A DNA stretch of 64,000 bases from Haematobia irritans (GCF_050003625.1 NC_134398.1:81314003-81378002), one strand, 5' to 3'. Positions 29,217-39,230 are shown, counted from the first letter of the stretch. Numbers and translations are program-made. The notes: generated by a model not told the origin, from the letters alone.

Positions 29217-32200
29217 TTAAGCCTGTTCGTCCCGAACAGGCACAGAGCCTGTTCCGTAAGGAGCCAATCGTTCCAGATGTACAACTTTCATCTTTGATCT
29301 AGGGCTGTCGTCCTTCTGAATCCGGTATACAACATCATTGATCTTCTTGATGACTTTGTATGGGCCTTCCCACTGTGTTTGCAGTTTGGGACACAGTCCT
29401 TTCTTTCGTTGCGGGTTAAATAGCAGAACCAATTCTTCTTCTTGGAAGCCCTCAGTATTTACAGCGCGATCGTATCTCGCCTTCATTCTGTTGCTGACCA
29501 TTTTTATTTTGTTGCGCACTGATTCGTGAACTTCTCCGAAAGTGTTTGGGAAGTCGTTTCTGTTTTCTTCCATGGCGAGCTCATAAGGTTTAGCGCCGAA
29601 TATCAGATCTCCAGGCAACTTTAACTCAGTTCCGAATAGAACATTGGCCGGTGTTCGAGAGGTGGAATCATGAATGGCAGATCTATAGGACAGCAAAAAC
29701 TTTGGTATATGCTCGTCCCAGTCCCTCTGGCCGTTGTCCACCACTTTTCGAAGATGTTCCTCCAGGGTGCGATTAAACCTTTCTACCATGCCATCGGATT
29801 GTGGATGTAATGGCGTAGTCCTCGTTTTCTTGATACCAAGGGATTCACACATCTCTTTGAATATGGCCGATTCAAAATTTCTTCCCTGGTCTGAGTGAAT
29901 CTCGGACGGCACACCGTAGCGACATATCCAGTTTTTGTTGACCACATCCACAATCGTTTTTGCCTCTTGGTTTGGAATTGCATACACCTCCGGCCATTTG
30001 CTGAAGTAATCCATGACCACAAGGACATAACGGTTTCCAGAATCACTTACTGGGAAAGGGCCTGCCACGTCCATTGCTATTCTTTCAAACGGGGCTCCAG
30101 GTCTATACTCTTGCATAGGACCTCGACTTTTCCTTGTTGGACCTTTCGCCTTCATGCACTTCTCGCAATTGGCTACCCATTCAGCAATTGATTTTTGGCA
30201 TCCAACCCAGTAGAATCGTTGCTTCACTTTCTCGGCGGTTTTGGTTATTCCCAGATGACCTCCACTGGGACCATTATGGAACTCCGCCAAAACGTCTCTT
30301 ATTTTGGAATCCGGAACGATGATCAAATTTCGGCTGCTCTTGCCATCTTCGCTTTCCCATTTACGTTGCAGGGATCCATTGACTAGAACTAAACTATCCC
30401 ATTGAGCCCAGTATGATTTCATAAGTGGACTTTGGGCTGCTATGTCTTTCTTACTGGGCTTCTTGTTCTCTTCCTTTGCCGAAATAATTTTGTTCAAAAT
30501 GGGATCTTTACGCTGTTCTGTTGGCCAGTCCACTCCGGATTCGATGTGTAACAGCCGAATATCAACAATCTCCTCCTTATGTTCAGCTTTCGAGCAGTGC
30601 TTGCATTCTATACTGCAAGGTCGACGTGACAAAGCGTCAGCGTTACCGTGTTTTCCACCTTTTCTATGCTCGATACTGAAATCATAGCTTTGGAGCCTCT
30701 CGATCCAACGTGCCAGTTGAGCTTCCGGATTCTTGAATTGGAGCAACCATCGTAGAGCTGAGTGGTCAGTCCTGAGCAAGAAGTGTTGTCCATACAAATA
30801 TTTATGATAATGTTTTACACCCTCTATGACGGCTAGCAGCTCTCGTCGCGTTACACAGTAGTTCTTTTCGGGCTTGGACAACGTTCGGCTGAAATATCCG
30901 ATGACCTTCTCCTTGCCGTCTATCTGTTGGGATAGCACACCTCCAATACCATGCGCGCTAGCATCTGTATCCAAAACAAATTTTTCGCCCGGAATAGGAT
31001 ACGCTAGAACAGGAGCTGAACATAAAAGTTCTTTTAAATGTTGGAATGAATCCTCCTGTTCGTCGCTCCACTGGAACTTCTGACCTTTTTGCGTCAATTT
31101 ATGGAGACTAGCGGCGATGCTGGCGAAGTTTGGGACGAATCGTCGGTAATATGTACATAACCCAAGGAAACTTCTTAATTCGTGGAGATTTCGGGGTCGT
31201 GGCCAATCTCTGACAGCTTGGATTTTGTCTTCATCGGTGGATATGCCCTCTGCAGTCACATGATGACCCAGGTATTTAACTTCCCGCTGGAAAAGGGAGC
31301 ATTTCTTTGCGTTAAGGCGTAGACCAGCGGCTGACAATTGCTGGATAACGTCTTTCAAGTTCTTAAGGTGCTCGTCAAACGTTTTGCCCATCACTATGAT
31401 GTCGTCCAAGTATATCAAGCACGACTTCCAGTGCAACCCCTTCAGTACCCGCTCCATCAATCTTTCGAAGGTAGCCGGAGCGTTGCAGAGCCCGAATGGC
31501 ATTACATTGAATTGCCAGAGACCGCCATTAACGCCAAAAGCCGTCTTTTCCTTGTCTTTCTCGGCGATCTCTACTTGCCAATATCCACTCTGCAAATCAA
31601 GCGTAGAAAACCATGTTGTTCCTGCTAGTGTGTCCAACGTGTCATCAATGCGTGGAAGCGGATAACTGTCCTTTTTGGTGACATCATTCAGTTTTCTATA
31701 GTCCACGCAGAATCGGGTACTTCCATCTTTCTTTTTGACCAGCACAACTGGGGAACACCAAGGACTTGATGATGGCTCGATCACTCCACTCTCCGCCATT
31801 TCCTTTATGAGCTTTTGAACTTCGTCTCTTTTTGCCAGGGGAACACTTCGTGGTGCCTGTTTTATGGGCCTTTCTTCTGCGGTTTTAATTTCATGTTTCA
31901 CTACAGATGTTCTTCCTTGATTTCCCTTTTCAGAAGCAAAAGCAGAGGCGTTTTTCCACAACAATTGCTTGGCTTTATTTCTCTCTGACGGCGATAGATG
32001 ACGTGTCCAAGCCTCGAAATACCCTTCCAGATGTTTTCTCACTGCTCCATGTGTCTTTGATGAGTTGCCTTCCAAATTGACTATTGCCTCGGCTGGTGTA
32101 CATTTTCCAATATCAGAAAATTTTACAATTTGCTCATGATTGTCAGACAAGTTCAAGACACGAACTGGTATTAGTCTCTCTTCGTTCGTTGTTACCAGGG

Positions 32201-32813
32201 CATTTGCTATCAAGATGTTGTTGCTTTTGTTTTCTGCTGGTTCAACAACCCACAATTGGCCGACTTCACAATCTCCATCCATAGAAACCCATATAATTGC
32301 TTCGGCATTCGGTGGTATAGACTCTGACTGGCTCGTTGTCAAACGTCTGACAGGTGTATTCTCGTCGTATCCCACGTTTACCGTTATTTCAGCATCGCAC
32401 CATGTCATTACACGACGCTTCATATCCAAATTGAGACCAAAAGCAATCATGAAATCCGCTCCAATTATAACTTCGTCTACTATATCGGCCACAATGAAAT
32501 CATAAGTAACGGATTTGTTAGCAATAGTTAATTTTACGGTGACCTTTCCATATACGGTTGCGGGTTCCCCTGTAGCCGTGCGTAGCTTGACTCCAATCAG
32601 TGGTGTAACTTTTCCTTTTACTAAATCAGATCTAATGATAGACTTTGATGCACCAGTATCCAACGTCAAAGTACGCTTGTCGCCATTAATAACACCCGCA
32701 ATAGTTAAATTGTTATTTTTCTGTTGAACTATTGCTATGGAGATGGTGGGGCCATCGCCTGTGGGAGCCAGCTCTTGCCCCGCTGAACTAGCTCGATTTA
32801 GTTTAAAGGTGAC
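29217..32813 (-). CDS. Gypsy-type Pol: protease, reverse transcriptase, RNase H, integrase
   Basis: Open in the -1 frame relative to gag from about 32813, and expected to be made as a Gag-Pol fusion by slippage at 32801-32807. Counting from LTLDTGASKS: protease DTGAS near residue 5; RT FCVDYRKLN about 319, DLQSGYWQ about 355, MPFGLCNAPATF about 390, YLDD about 419; RNase H LDTDASAHGIG about 565; integrase HHCC zinc module about 803-840, catalytic D about 864 (MDVAGPFP), D about 925 (HSDQGRNFES), E about 961 (VERFNRTLEEH); GPY/F-type module WEGPYKVIKK about 1100. All catalytic residues are present with no stops. No ATG is needed at the start, consistent with frameshift expression. Confidence 0.95.
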   Translation of the reverse strand, partial: VTFKLNRASSAGQELAPTGDGPTISIAIVQQKNNNLTIAGVINGDKRTLTLDTGASKSIIRSDLVKGKVTPLIGVKLRTATGEPATVYGKVTVKLTIANKSVTYDFIVADIVDEVIIGADFMIAFGLNLDMKRRVMTWCDAEITVNVGYDENTPVRRLTTSQSESIPPNAEAIIWVSMDGDCEVGQLWVVEPAENKSNNILIANALVTTNEERLIPVRVLNLSDNHEQIVKFSDIGKCTPAEAIVNLEGNSSKTHGAVRKHLEGYFEAWTRHLSPSERNKAKQLLWKNASAFASEKGNQGRTSVVKHEIKTAEERPIKQAPRSVPLAKRDEVQKLIKEMAESGVIEPSSSPWCSPVVLVKKKDGSTRFCVDYRKLNDVTKKDSYPLPRIDDTLDTLAGTTWFSTLDLQSGYWQVEIAEKDKEKTAFGVNGGLWQFNVMPFGLCNAPATFERLMERVLKGLHWKSCLIYLDDIIVMGKTFDEHLKNLKDVIQQLSAAGLRLNAKKCSLFQREVKYLGHHVTAEGISTDEDKIQAVRDWPRPRNLHELRSFLGLCTYYRRFVPNFASIAASLHKLTQKGQKFQWSDEQEDSFQHLKELLCSAPVLAYPIPGEKFVLDTDASAHGIGGVLSQQIDGKEKVIGYFSRTLSKPEKNYCVTRRELLAVIEGVKHYHKYLYGQHFLLRTDHSALRWLLQFKNPEAQLARWIERLQSYDFSIEHRKGGKHGNADALSRRPCSIECKHCSKAEHKEEIVDIRLLHIESGVDWPTEQRKDPILNKIISAKEENKKPSKKDIAAQSPLMKSYWAQWDSLVLVNGSLQRKWESEDGKSSRNLIIVPDSKIRDVLAEFHNGPSGGHLGITKTAEKVKQRFYWVGCQKSIAEWVANCEKCMKAKGPTRKSRGPMQEYRPGAPFERIAMDVAGPFPVSDSGNRYVLVVMDYFSKWPEVYAIPNQEAKTIVDVVNKNWICRYGVPSEIHSDQGRNFESAIFKEMCESLGIKKTRTTPLHPQSDGMVERFNRTLEEHLRKVVDNGQRDWDEHIPKFLLSYRSAIHDSTSRTPANVLFGTELKLPGDLIFGAKPYELAMEENRNDFPNTFGEVHESVRNKIKMVSNRMKARYDRAVNTEGFQEEELVLLFNPQRKKGLCPKLQTQWEGPYKVIKKINDVVYRIQKDDSPRSKMKVVHLERLAPYGTGSVPVRDEQA

Positions 32814-34147
32814 TCACTTGACTGTGGGGTCACCTTCTTATGCCTATTGTTTAATGGAGATGGTGATGTGGACCTTGACCGTTTGCGTCGTGCTTTGCAT
32901 TCTCGAGCTAGATGTCCAGGCTTATCACAGTTATAGCACTTCATTCTGGATTTTGTTGTTTCCTGCTTCATTTCTTGCATTGCCTGCTTAACGGCTTCTT
33001 TCACTGAATCAATCACGGAATTTGATTCGTCATTCTCAGTCTCCACCTTACGTACTTTGTGAACTTGAGGACGTGCTAGTACTCTCGCTGTCTCTTGTGC
33101 AAGGGCAAATGTTACAGTTTCCACAAATGTAGCTTTTTGTGACGCATATGTTGCACATTTTATGTCTGGGTCTCGAATGCCATTCACAAAGGTCTCAATT
33201 TTGATGCGGTCCACAAGTGGGTGACTCTCTCCTGGGTATGCCAAAAGCACCAACCGCTCAACCTCTGTTGCAAAGTCTTGTAGAGTCTCATTTGACTTCT
33301 GGACTCTTCCTCTTAATTCCATTCTGAAGATGTCTTGCTTATGTTCTCCGCCGTACTTACGTTGAAGTGCCGCTATTACTTCATTATAATTATTTCTAGA
33401 GGCAGCGGGAATGCTTTGTATCACATCAGCGGCGTTGCCCTTTAATGCCAATAGAAGTTCAATTGCTTTGTCATTGTCGTTCCATAAATTTCTAGAAGCA
33501 ACCATTTCAAATTGGAATTTGAATACATCAAATGAAGTTGAGCCATCGAAAACAGGAGGTTTGGTTTTTGAGCCCTCGATGACGCGCACTGGTCCACCTT
33601 TAATTTCCAGCTCTGACATTTTTCTTTCAATGTGTAGAAACTTCTCATCATGAACCATAATTTTCTCATCCACAGAAATAATCTTCTGATCCAGCTCCCC
33701 AATTTGGCTTTCGATATGGTCCACACGTTTTCCCATGCCTTCAGCAATTTGTTGAAGATTCTCATGTAGAATTCTAGAATTTTCGTCCATCTTTTTTGAA
33801 TTTTCGTCGAATTTTTCTTCCAATTTTCTAGAATTAGCTTCCATCATTTTTCTAGAATTCTCTTGCATTTTTAGAGAATTTTCTTCCATCATTTTGCTCA
33901 AAATATTGACCATCGATGTGTAATCAACAACATTAGAAGCTACAGATGGAGTTTCCAAGGCGCTGGCTACTACTGATTCGTCAAGATCTTCCTTATAATC
34001 GAACTCATGTGTTTCGATATCAATACTGCGCCGCCCGAACTCTTCCAGTAGTCGCTTTTGTAATTGAGCCTTGTTTCCTGTTGTCGGCAGCTCCAGTTTG
34101 CTCAATTCCTTTTTTAAGTCTTCCACACGAAGCTCATTAAACTTCAT
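32798..34147 (-). CDS. Gypsy-type Gag with SAP domain and CCHC knuckle
   Basis: 449 aa from the ATG at 34147. Residues about 4-37 form a SAP-like helix-extended-loop-helix (ELRVEDLKKELSKLELPT followed by GNKAQLQKRLLEEF). Residues about 80-170 are a coiled coil with repeated MEENS/MQENSRKM/LEEKFDENSKKMDENS heptads. Residues about 200-340 match the retrotransposon gag capsid region (FDGSTSFDVFKFQFEMVA, LKGNAADVIQSIP, LQRKYGGEH). A CCHC zinc knuckle CYNCDKPGHLARECKA lies near 415. It forms the capsid and packages element RNA. The stop codon overlaps the frameshift signal for pol. A DNA-binding SAP domain in Gag could act in nuclear targeting; that is inference. Confidence 0.93.
   Translation of the reverse strand: MKFNELRVEDLKKELSKLELPTTGNKAQLQKRLLEEFGRRSIDIETHEFDYKEDLDESVVASALETPSVASNVVDYTSMVNILSKMMEENSLKMQENSRKMMEANSRKLEEKFDENSKKMDENSRILHENLQQIAEGMGKRVDHIESQIGELDQKIISVDEKIMVHDEKFLHIERKMSELEIKGGPVRVIEGSKTKPPVFDGSTSFDVFKFQFEMVASRNLWNDNDKAIELLLALKGNAADVIQSIPAASRNNYNEVIAALQRKYGGEHKQDIFRMELRGRVQKSNETLQDFATEVERLVLLAYPGESHPLVDRIKIETFVNGIRDPDIKCATYASQKATFVETVTFALAQETARVLARPQVHKVRKVETENDESNSVIDSVKEAVKQAMQEMKQETTKSRMKCYNCDKPGHLARECKARRKRSRSTSPSPLNNRHKKVTPQSSESPLN
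32801..32807 (-). promoter_or_regulatory. -1 ribosomal frameshift slippery heptamer TTTAAAC
   Basis: On the minus strand the last gag codons read TTA AAC TAA. With the preceding T this is T TTA AAC, a canonical X XXY YYZ slippery site, immediately before the gag stop (32798-32800). Slipping back one base gives TTT AAA CTA, which enters the open pol frame. Frame arithmetic agrees: gag codons from 34147 and pol codons through 32669 differ by -1. Confidence 0.85.
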
Positions 34148-34186
34148 TGTAGATTTTTTTCCCGTTATTTCACTTCCGACATCAAT

Positions 34187-34789
34187 TGCTACGTTTTTAT
34201 ATTTAGGCGCTTTTAATTACCCGACAATTAAAACACAGTTCTTTTAAATAACGACAATCTACAATTTATTTACTATGACTTCACACTTTACAATTCGTTC
34301 ACACTGAAGTTATTCGTTTGACGCTTTAATTAAGACTGACTCGTTAGCAGCATGCGAGCGCTTTTATATATGACGGTGTGGCAATACGAGAACATTCTGG
34401 TAGCACTACAATATTCTGGCAACGCCAGAACATTCTTTAACAATGCTAGAAGGATCTACGACCATTAAGTTGTTCGTCTGGTGGCTACCAAACACATACA
34501 CACTCACATAGATATATGCTCGCATTACTACAACAACAATGACAATAGACAATGAGATGAAATGAGAATGCAGAATAACAAAGCAAAGGGGTTGCTATTC
34601 TATGAGAGAGTAAGAACTAACATTTCGATAAGCAAACAAAAGAACATAAAAGAAATTCAGGAAAATACTAGAAAATGAATAGATGATTCCAACAAGTGAT
34701 AGCGAAATTGTATCGTTACAATTTGAAATTTTAAATTAACGGAAACTAATTTAAATAAGCATATATCTATAATTATCAAATTCGTAACA
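34187..34789 (-). repeat. 5' LTR of the Gypsy-type element
   Basis: 603 bp, identical to 28603-29205. On the minus strand it starts TGTTACGAATTTGATAATTA and ends AAAAACGTAGCA. About 40 bp separate it from the gag ATG at 34147, so the leader is very short. Confidence 0.95.
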
Positions 34790-36066
34790 ATACAAAGGTA
34801 TGTGAACAGAGGCACTCCCCAAGGAGGAGTTCTACTACCTCTTCTTTGGAATGTTGCTATAAACAACCTTCTGGTTTCCCTAGAAAAAGAAAGGATAAAA
34901 GTGGTGGCTTACGCAGATGATGTGGCGCTAGCAGTCAAGGGAAAATTCCCATCCACAATCAGAGATATTATACAGAGAGCTCTCCGGATGACTGAGAAAT
35001 GGGCGAAAGATAATGGTCTTGGGGTAAATCCAGCAAAGACAAAACTAGTCATATACTGCAAAGATCGTAAAACTCCCACGGCTAGTCCCATTTCCTTAGG
35101 GGGTATTGAAATTCCCTTTGGTGAGTGTACAAAATACCTTGGCGTTATTTTGGACAGGAAGCTGAATTTTAGGCTTAATATTGAAGAAATGGCGAGAAAA
35201 GCCACGGTAGCTCTGTACTCGTGCAAAAAGGCAATAGGGAAAAAGTGGGGACTAAAACCAAAAATTGTGCATTGGTTATACACGGCAGTAGTTAGACCTA
35301 TAATGCTATATGGTGTTGTAGTCTGGTGGCCGGCACTTCAGAAACCGACTTGTTTAGATAAAGTTCATCGTATGGCGAGCTTATGTATCTCAGGCGCATT
35401 TAGTAAGACAGGAACAGACTCCCTTAATGTCATGCTGCATCTATTGCCTTTAGACATTTTGGCCAAACAGTCAGCTGCAACAACGGCTGTGCGGTTGCGC
35501 GAGCTATCGCTGTGGTCGGAAAAAATGTACGGTCACAGTTCGGTCCTCAAAGTAATGCCAGATGTGCCTAACGTAGTGGATTACACCCTGGCAAAACCAC
35601 TTTTCGACAAAAAGTTTGAAACTCTAATTCCCAACAGTGAGGCGTGGTGTACACAGACCTCGGGGAATAAACGATATATAGATTTCTACACTGATGGCCC
35701 CAAATAGAATGGACAAGTGGGTTTCGGAGTATATTCTAAAGATATGGAAATTCGAATAGCGAAAAGATTACCTAATCACTGTAGTGTTTTTCAGGCTGAA
35801 ATATTGGCAATAAGAGAGGTGGTGAATTGGCTGAGAAGTAATGTTTCAACAAATTTTGGCATTAATATATACTCAGACAGTCAACCTGCAATAAAATCCT
35901 TGGACTCTGTGGTCCTTAACTCGAAAACTGCCATAGACTGCCGAAAATCTCTCAACGAGATGGCTGAGCAGTACAATATTCACCTAATATGGGTGCCTGA
36001 CCGTAGGAACATACCGGGGAACTGCGAAGCAGATGAGTTAGCAAGGCTAGGAACTACCTTAACATA
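34790..36066 (+). pseudogene. LINE-A, second half of RT and RNase H
   Basis: Resumes after the LTR element with RYVNRGTPQGGVLLPLLWN, then VVAYADDVALAV (RT active site), thumb TKYLGVILDRKLNF, and an RNase H domain: YIDFYTDGPK followed by a nonsense TAG at 35705-35707, then FQAEILAIREVVNWL, IYSDSQPAIKSLDS and WVPDRRNIPGNCEADELARLG. RNase H places LINE-A in the R1/LOA/I side of LINEs. Only one stop is seen in 1.2 kb, so this part decayed less than the 5' part. A small MITE interrupts it at 36,067. Confidence 0.9.
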
Positions 36067-36281
36067 CAGTTTGTCAAGAAAGTGTTTTGACAATGGGATA
36101 AAAATTATGTTTTGTTCCAAAATTAAATATAATGAAATTTAAAAAAAAAAAAAATTTATTATGTATTTTGGAAAGTATACATACGTACACAGAATTAAAA
36201 ATTTAATAAAATATTTAATATTTCAATTATTTCTAGAAGTTGAAATAGTTGGCAATGTCAAAAGACTTTCTTGACAGACTG
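36067..36281. mobile_element. Tc1-type MITE, TIR CAGTYTGTCAAGAAAG
   Basis: Left CAGTTTGTCAAGAAAGTGTT, right (complement) CAGTCTGTCAAGAAAGTCTT, about 26 bp imperfect TIR; TA on each side (36065-36066, 36282-36283). Beyond it the LINE-A reading resumes in frame as HIPGELESVAMPLATCK. A few extra bases (ACATA) at the left junction make the exact original site uncertain. 215 bp, non-coding. Confidence 0.85.
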
Positions 36282-36889
36282 TACATATTCCAGGGGAACT
36301 AGAATCTGTTGCTATGCCTCTGGCCACCTGCAAGGTGTTACTGCGTGAGAAGGCTGTTATGATGGCCAATATTCAATGGGAGAATTGCAAGGGTTGTAAC
36401 GACACCAAGCAAATATGGCCCCATTTAAACTTAAACCGCACACTAGATATGCTAGTGTTCTCAAGGCGTCAGATAGCACTCCTGATATCTGCTATAACGG
36501 GTCGCTGCCTGATAGGCGAATTTGCAAAAACTATAGGTGCGAAGTATAATGACTATTGCATAAGCTGTCATGATGTGGAGGAAAAGGAATCAATTAAACA
36601 CCTCTTGTGTGAGTGTCCTGCTTTTTGTGTAAGGCGTAAGCGAGTTTTAGGAGCATATAGCTTTAGATTACTGGCGGACCTGAAAAACGTTAACTTAAGC
36701 AGTTTGTTAATGTTTTTTGGAGCAATCTGGTTGGTTCAACAAAAGTAAATAATAGAGAAGGTTCAGTGGTTAAGACTAGAAGTGCCCATATGTAATAGGT
36801 ACTTTTAGTTAAATGTGGTATCACAATGGACTGAATAGTCTAAGTGAGCCTGAAATTTAATCGGGCTGCCACTTTAACCTAACCTAACC
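36282..36889 (+). pseudogene. LINE-A, C-terminus and 3' tail
   Basis: Encodes PGELESVAMPLATCK, NRTLDMLVFSRRQIALL, ITGRCLIGEFAKTIG, then a CCHC-like knuckle (CISCHDVEEKESIKHLLCEC). The 3' UTR ends GTGGTATCACAATGGACTGA...TCGGGCTGCC...TAACCTAACCTAACC. The last about 70 bp are shared with the tRNA-derived SINE (4639-4990, 9792-10118). Confidence 0.88.
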
Positions 36890-37029
36890 CTGCTATAGAC
36901 TCTTAAGAGGTACTATAACAATCATCAATTCTGATGGGGAAATGTACGAAACAATTAAATTATTTTGCTATCACAATTGTTAGAGAAGCCATTTTAATAT
37001 TTTGTGAAACACCACGTGTAAATGTCTTA

Positions 37030-37610
37030 AATTATTTTTGAACGCCTCCTTCGTCAGCCGAAATCGTCCATTGAGCCTGCAAAAAGGTGACTTTCTAACA
37101 GTGCACACCATTTCAAACCCATGTACTTACACCAATAACAATGTGCACTTTTATTCACATTCGACAGCCTTTTTAAGTCGTTTGCCAATACCACTGCAAT
37201 TTGTGATAAGCTCCGCGGTAGAAACGAGGTCCTCAAGTCGCTTGCCGGCAGCACTTGGGGTGGGGACAAAGAAACTTTGTTGACTACATATAAGGCAATT
37301 GGCTTGTCAGTGGTACTCTATGCAGCGCCATTGTGAACACCTCAAACAAGCGACACGCAGTGGAATAACATAGTACAGACCGGTCAGAATGCTGTCCTTA
37401 GAACTGCGACGGGTTGTCTCCGCAGTACACCCCTGGATATCCTTTATGTGGAGACCAAGATGATCACAGTGCCTCTAGATCAGGATCATCCCAGAGCCTC
37501 TAAATCAGGCAGCATACCAGACAGGCCTGAACAGGATTCATGAGGATACTGTAGCTGAAGCGGTGAGAAGCTACAAGTTTAATCCTGTTCTCGGAGCTCG
37601 CCCATAGCAC
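37030..37610 (+). pseudogene. LINE RT C-terminal fragment
   Basis: Plus-strand frames read RGRNEVLKSLAGSTWGGDK, ETLLTTYKAIGLSVVLYAA, TSDTQWNNIVQTGQNAVLR, TATGCLRSTPLDIL and VRSYKFNPVLG, the post-RT region of Jockey/R1-type LINEs. Stops and frameshifts throughout. It is not part of LINE-A, whose 3' tail ends at 36,889. 37,620-38,100 is AT-rich with no feature. Confidence 0.7.
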
Positions 37611-38105
37611 CGAAGGAAAATATGACATATTTAGAATTTCTATTTCTTAATACTCTTGAGGAATAAAACAATATTTGTATAGTTTTATGATAGTTTGGTG
37701 TATTTATCATCTTGAAAAATGTAAAGCTATATTTATTTTATGACGTGTTCTGCTAAGTTTGGTAAAAAACATACATATACTCATATACTTCATTTATAAA
37801 TATTAAGGCGGAATTACTTAAAGCATTTTGTTTTTCATGAATTTTCCACAACCATTACTTACAAATTTTCAATTATAAAATAATTTAATAGTATAACTTA
37901 ACAATATCGTAAAAGACAATCGTTGGATAGAGGCATTTTGGTTTAGTGTTTAATACAATAGTTCAATTGTTAATATTTTGAAAGTACCGATGGCTTCAAA
38001 TCTCGTCTCTCTGATAAAAAAATAAAATTCATAGAAAACTTACATTTAAAAAAAAAAAATCTTACATATATTACTGTAAACAAAATTGCGGTTGTCGACT
38101 TAATG

Positions 38106-38349
38106 CACGCAGGGAAGGAATATGATCACCTAAAACATGTTTTAAGAGCAAAATATTACTTTCGGATGGTGATGATGAAGCATTTTGGTCACACAAATGT
38201 TATTTTCTTGGAAAACATATACATGGTTAGATACATAATTTTCGAGAAAATAATATGGTTGCAACAAACATATTCCATTTTCATCGTCCAAAAATAACAT
38301 TTTTCCCTTGAAACATCTTTGAGGTGATCATATTCCTTCTCTGGTCGTG
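38106..38349. mobile_element. foldback MITE, CACGCAGAGAAGG family, copy 2
   Basis: Same termini and arms as 8102-8351: CACGCAGGGAAGGAATATGA on the left and TGATCATATTCCTTCTCTGG on the right, with a diverged interior (GAAAATAAYATGG, AAAATAACAT). About 244 bp. 38,350-38,640 next to it is AT-rich and featureless. Confidence 0.8.
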
Positions 38350-38659
38350 GCCTTCACTGAAATTTCGTTATATATATACATTAGAATTTCTATGTAATAT
38401 TTAAAACATTTTCTCAATTCCATGGGCATTTCTTAATTTAAAATAAGGATTTCAGTTCAATATTGCTTAAAACCTTTTTTTAATTCGCTACTAAAACACA
38501 GTTACTGTAAAATGTAGCATGAGTTTCAAATTTTGATTTAATAGCTTACTTTTTTTATTTAAATATGTATAATAGACTTTTAGTTGCTGAACAAAATTAT
38601 TAAAAATAATTATCTGACTTAGAAATTGTCAATAAATAATGGATGGCTATATATTTTCC

Positions 38660-39230
38660 ATATCCGAGACATTGGAAACCTGAAAAAAAATTTTAAATCT
38701 TTAATATATATGCCAGGAATATCGGAAAGAATAACAAAATCAAAAATTATTTACCAACATCAAGGACAAAATTCCAAAAACGGAAACACCAGACGTGGTT
38801 TATGAAATTCCATGCGAAGGAAGTTCAGTAGAAAAGTGTAAAATGGTGTATATTGGAACCACAAAAAACAAATTAAAAACAGGAATATCAGGTCACAGCT
38901 CCGATATAAAAGCTCGCAGCAATTCTAAACTACAAAAAACCGCGTTTGCAGCCCACTGTGCAACAACCAAACATCAACCGAACTTCAATAATGTCCGCAT
39001 ATTACAGCAAGAAAACAATACCAACAAAAGATACACATTAGAAATGCTGCACATCAATAATGTACCAACAAACAGAAGAATGAATTACAAAACAGACAAC
39101 ATCGCCCACATATACAGGCACATGATATGCAAAAATGATCACCCACAGACGGAGAAGATTTCGAACAACAACATCAGCCAACAGTGCAATAGCAAAAGCT
39201 GACGAGAGCAGTGATGCTCTAATAAGAATT
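38660..39230 (+). pseudogene. Penelope-like element, GIY-YIG endonuclease remnant
   Basis: Reads PGISERITKSK, then after a frameshift VVYEIPCEG...KMVYIGTTKNKLKTGISGHS, AAHCATTKHQPNF, NKRYTLEMLHINNVPTNRRM and DNIAHIYRHM. These are the linker and GIY-YIG nuclease of Penelope-like retroelements (V-Y and V-Y-I-G core with K-x-L). The RT part is missing, so only the 3' end survives (5' truncation is typical). No TSD found. Confidence 0.82.

Larger units (their letters stand above)
28603..34789 (-). mobile_element. complete Gypsy-type LTR retrotransposon
   Basis: 6187 bp on the minus strand with two 603-bp LTRs that I compared block by block and found identical (28603-29205 and 34187-34789), each bounded TG...CA. 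4-bp TSD ATAC at 28599-28602 and 34790-34793. Gag and pol are both open; no env ORF. Pol order is protease, RT, RNase H, integrase, as in Ty3/Gypsy elements. Just inside the 3' LTR is a purine-rich tract (AGCGGGAGGCAG, minus). The primer-binding site next to the 5' LTR does not start with TGG, so the primer tRNA is not identified. It is inserted in LINE-A within the RT domain. Identical LTRs argue for very recent insertion. Confidence 0.96.

Noticed and set aside
30195..32505. Several plus-strand frames of 60-120 codons
   Set aside because: Antisense shadows of the Gypsy-type pol gene.
28603..34789. Possibility that the LTR element is an errantivirus with an env gene
   Set aside because: Pol ends 12 bp from the 3' LTR and no third open frame exists between the LTRs.
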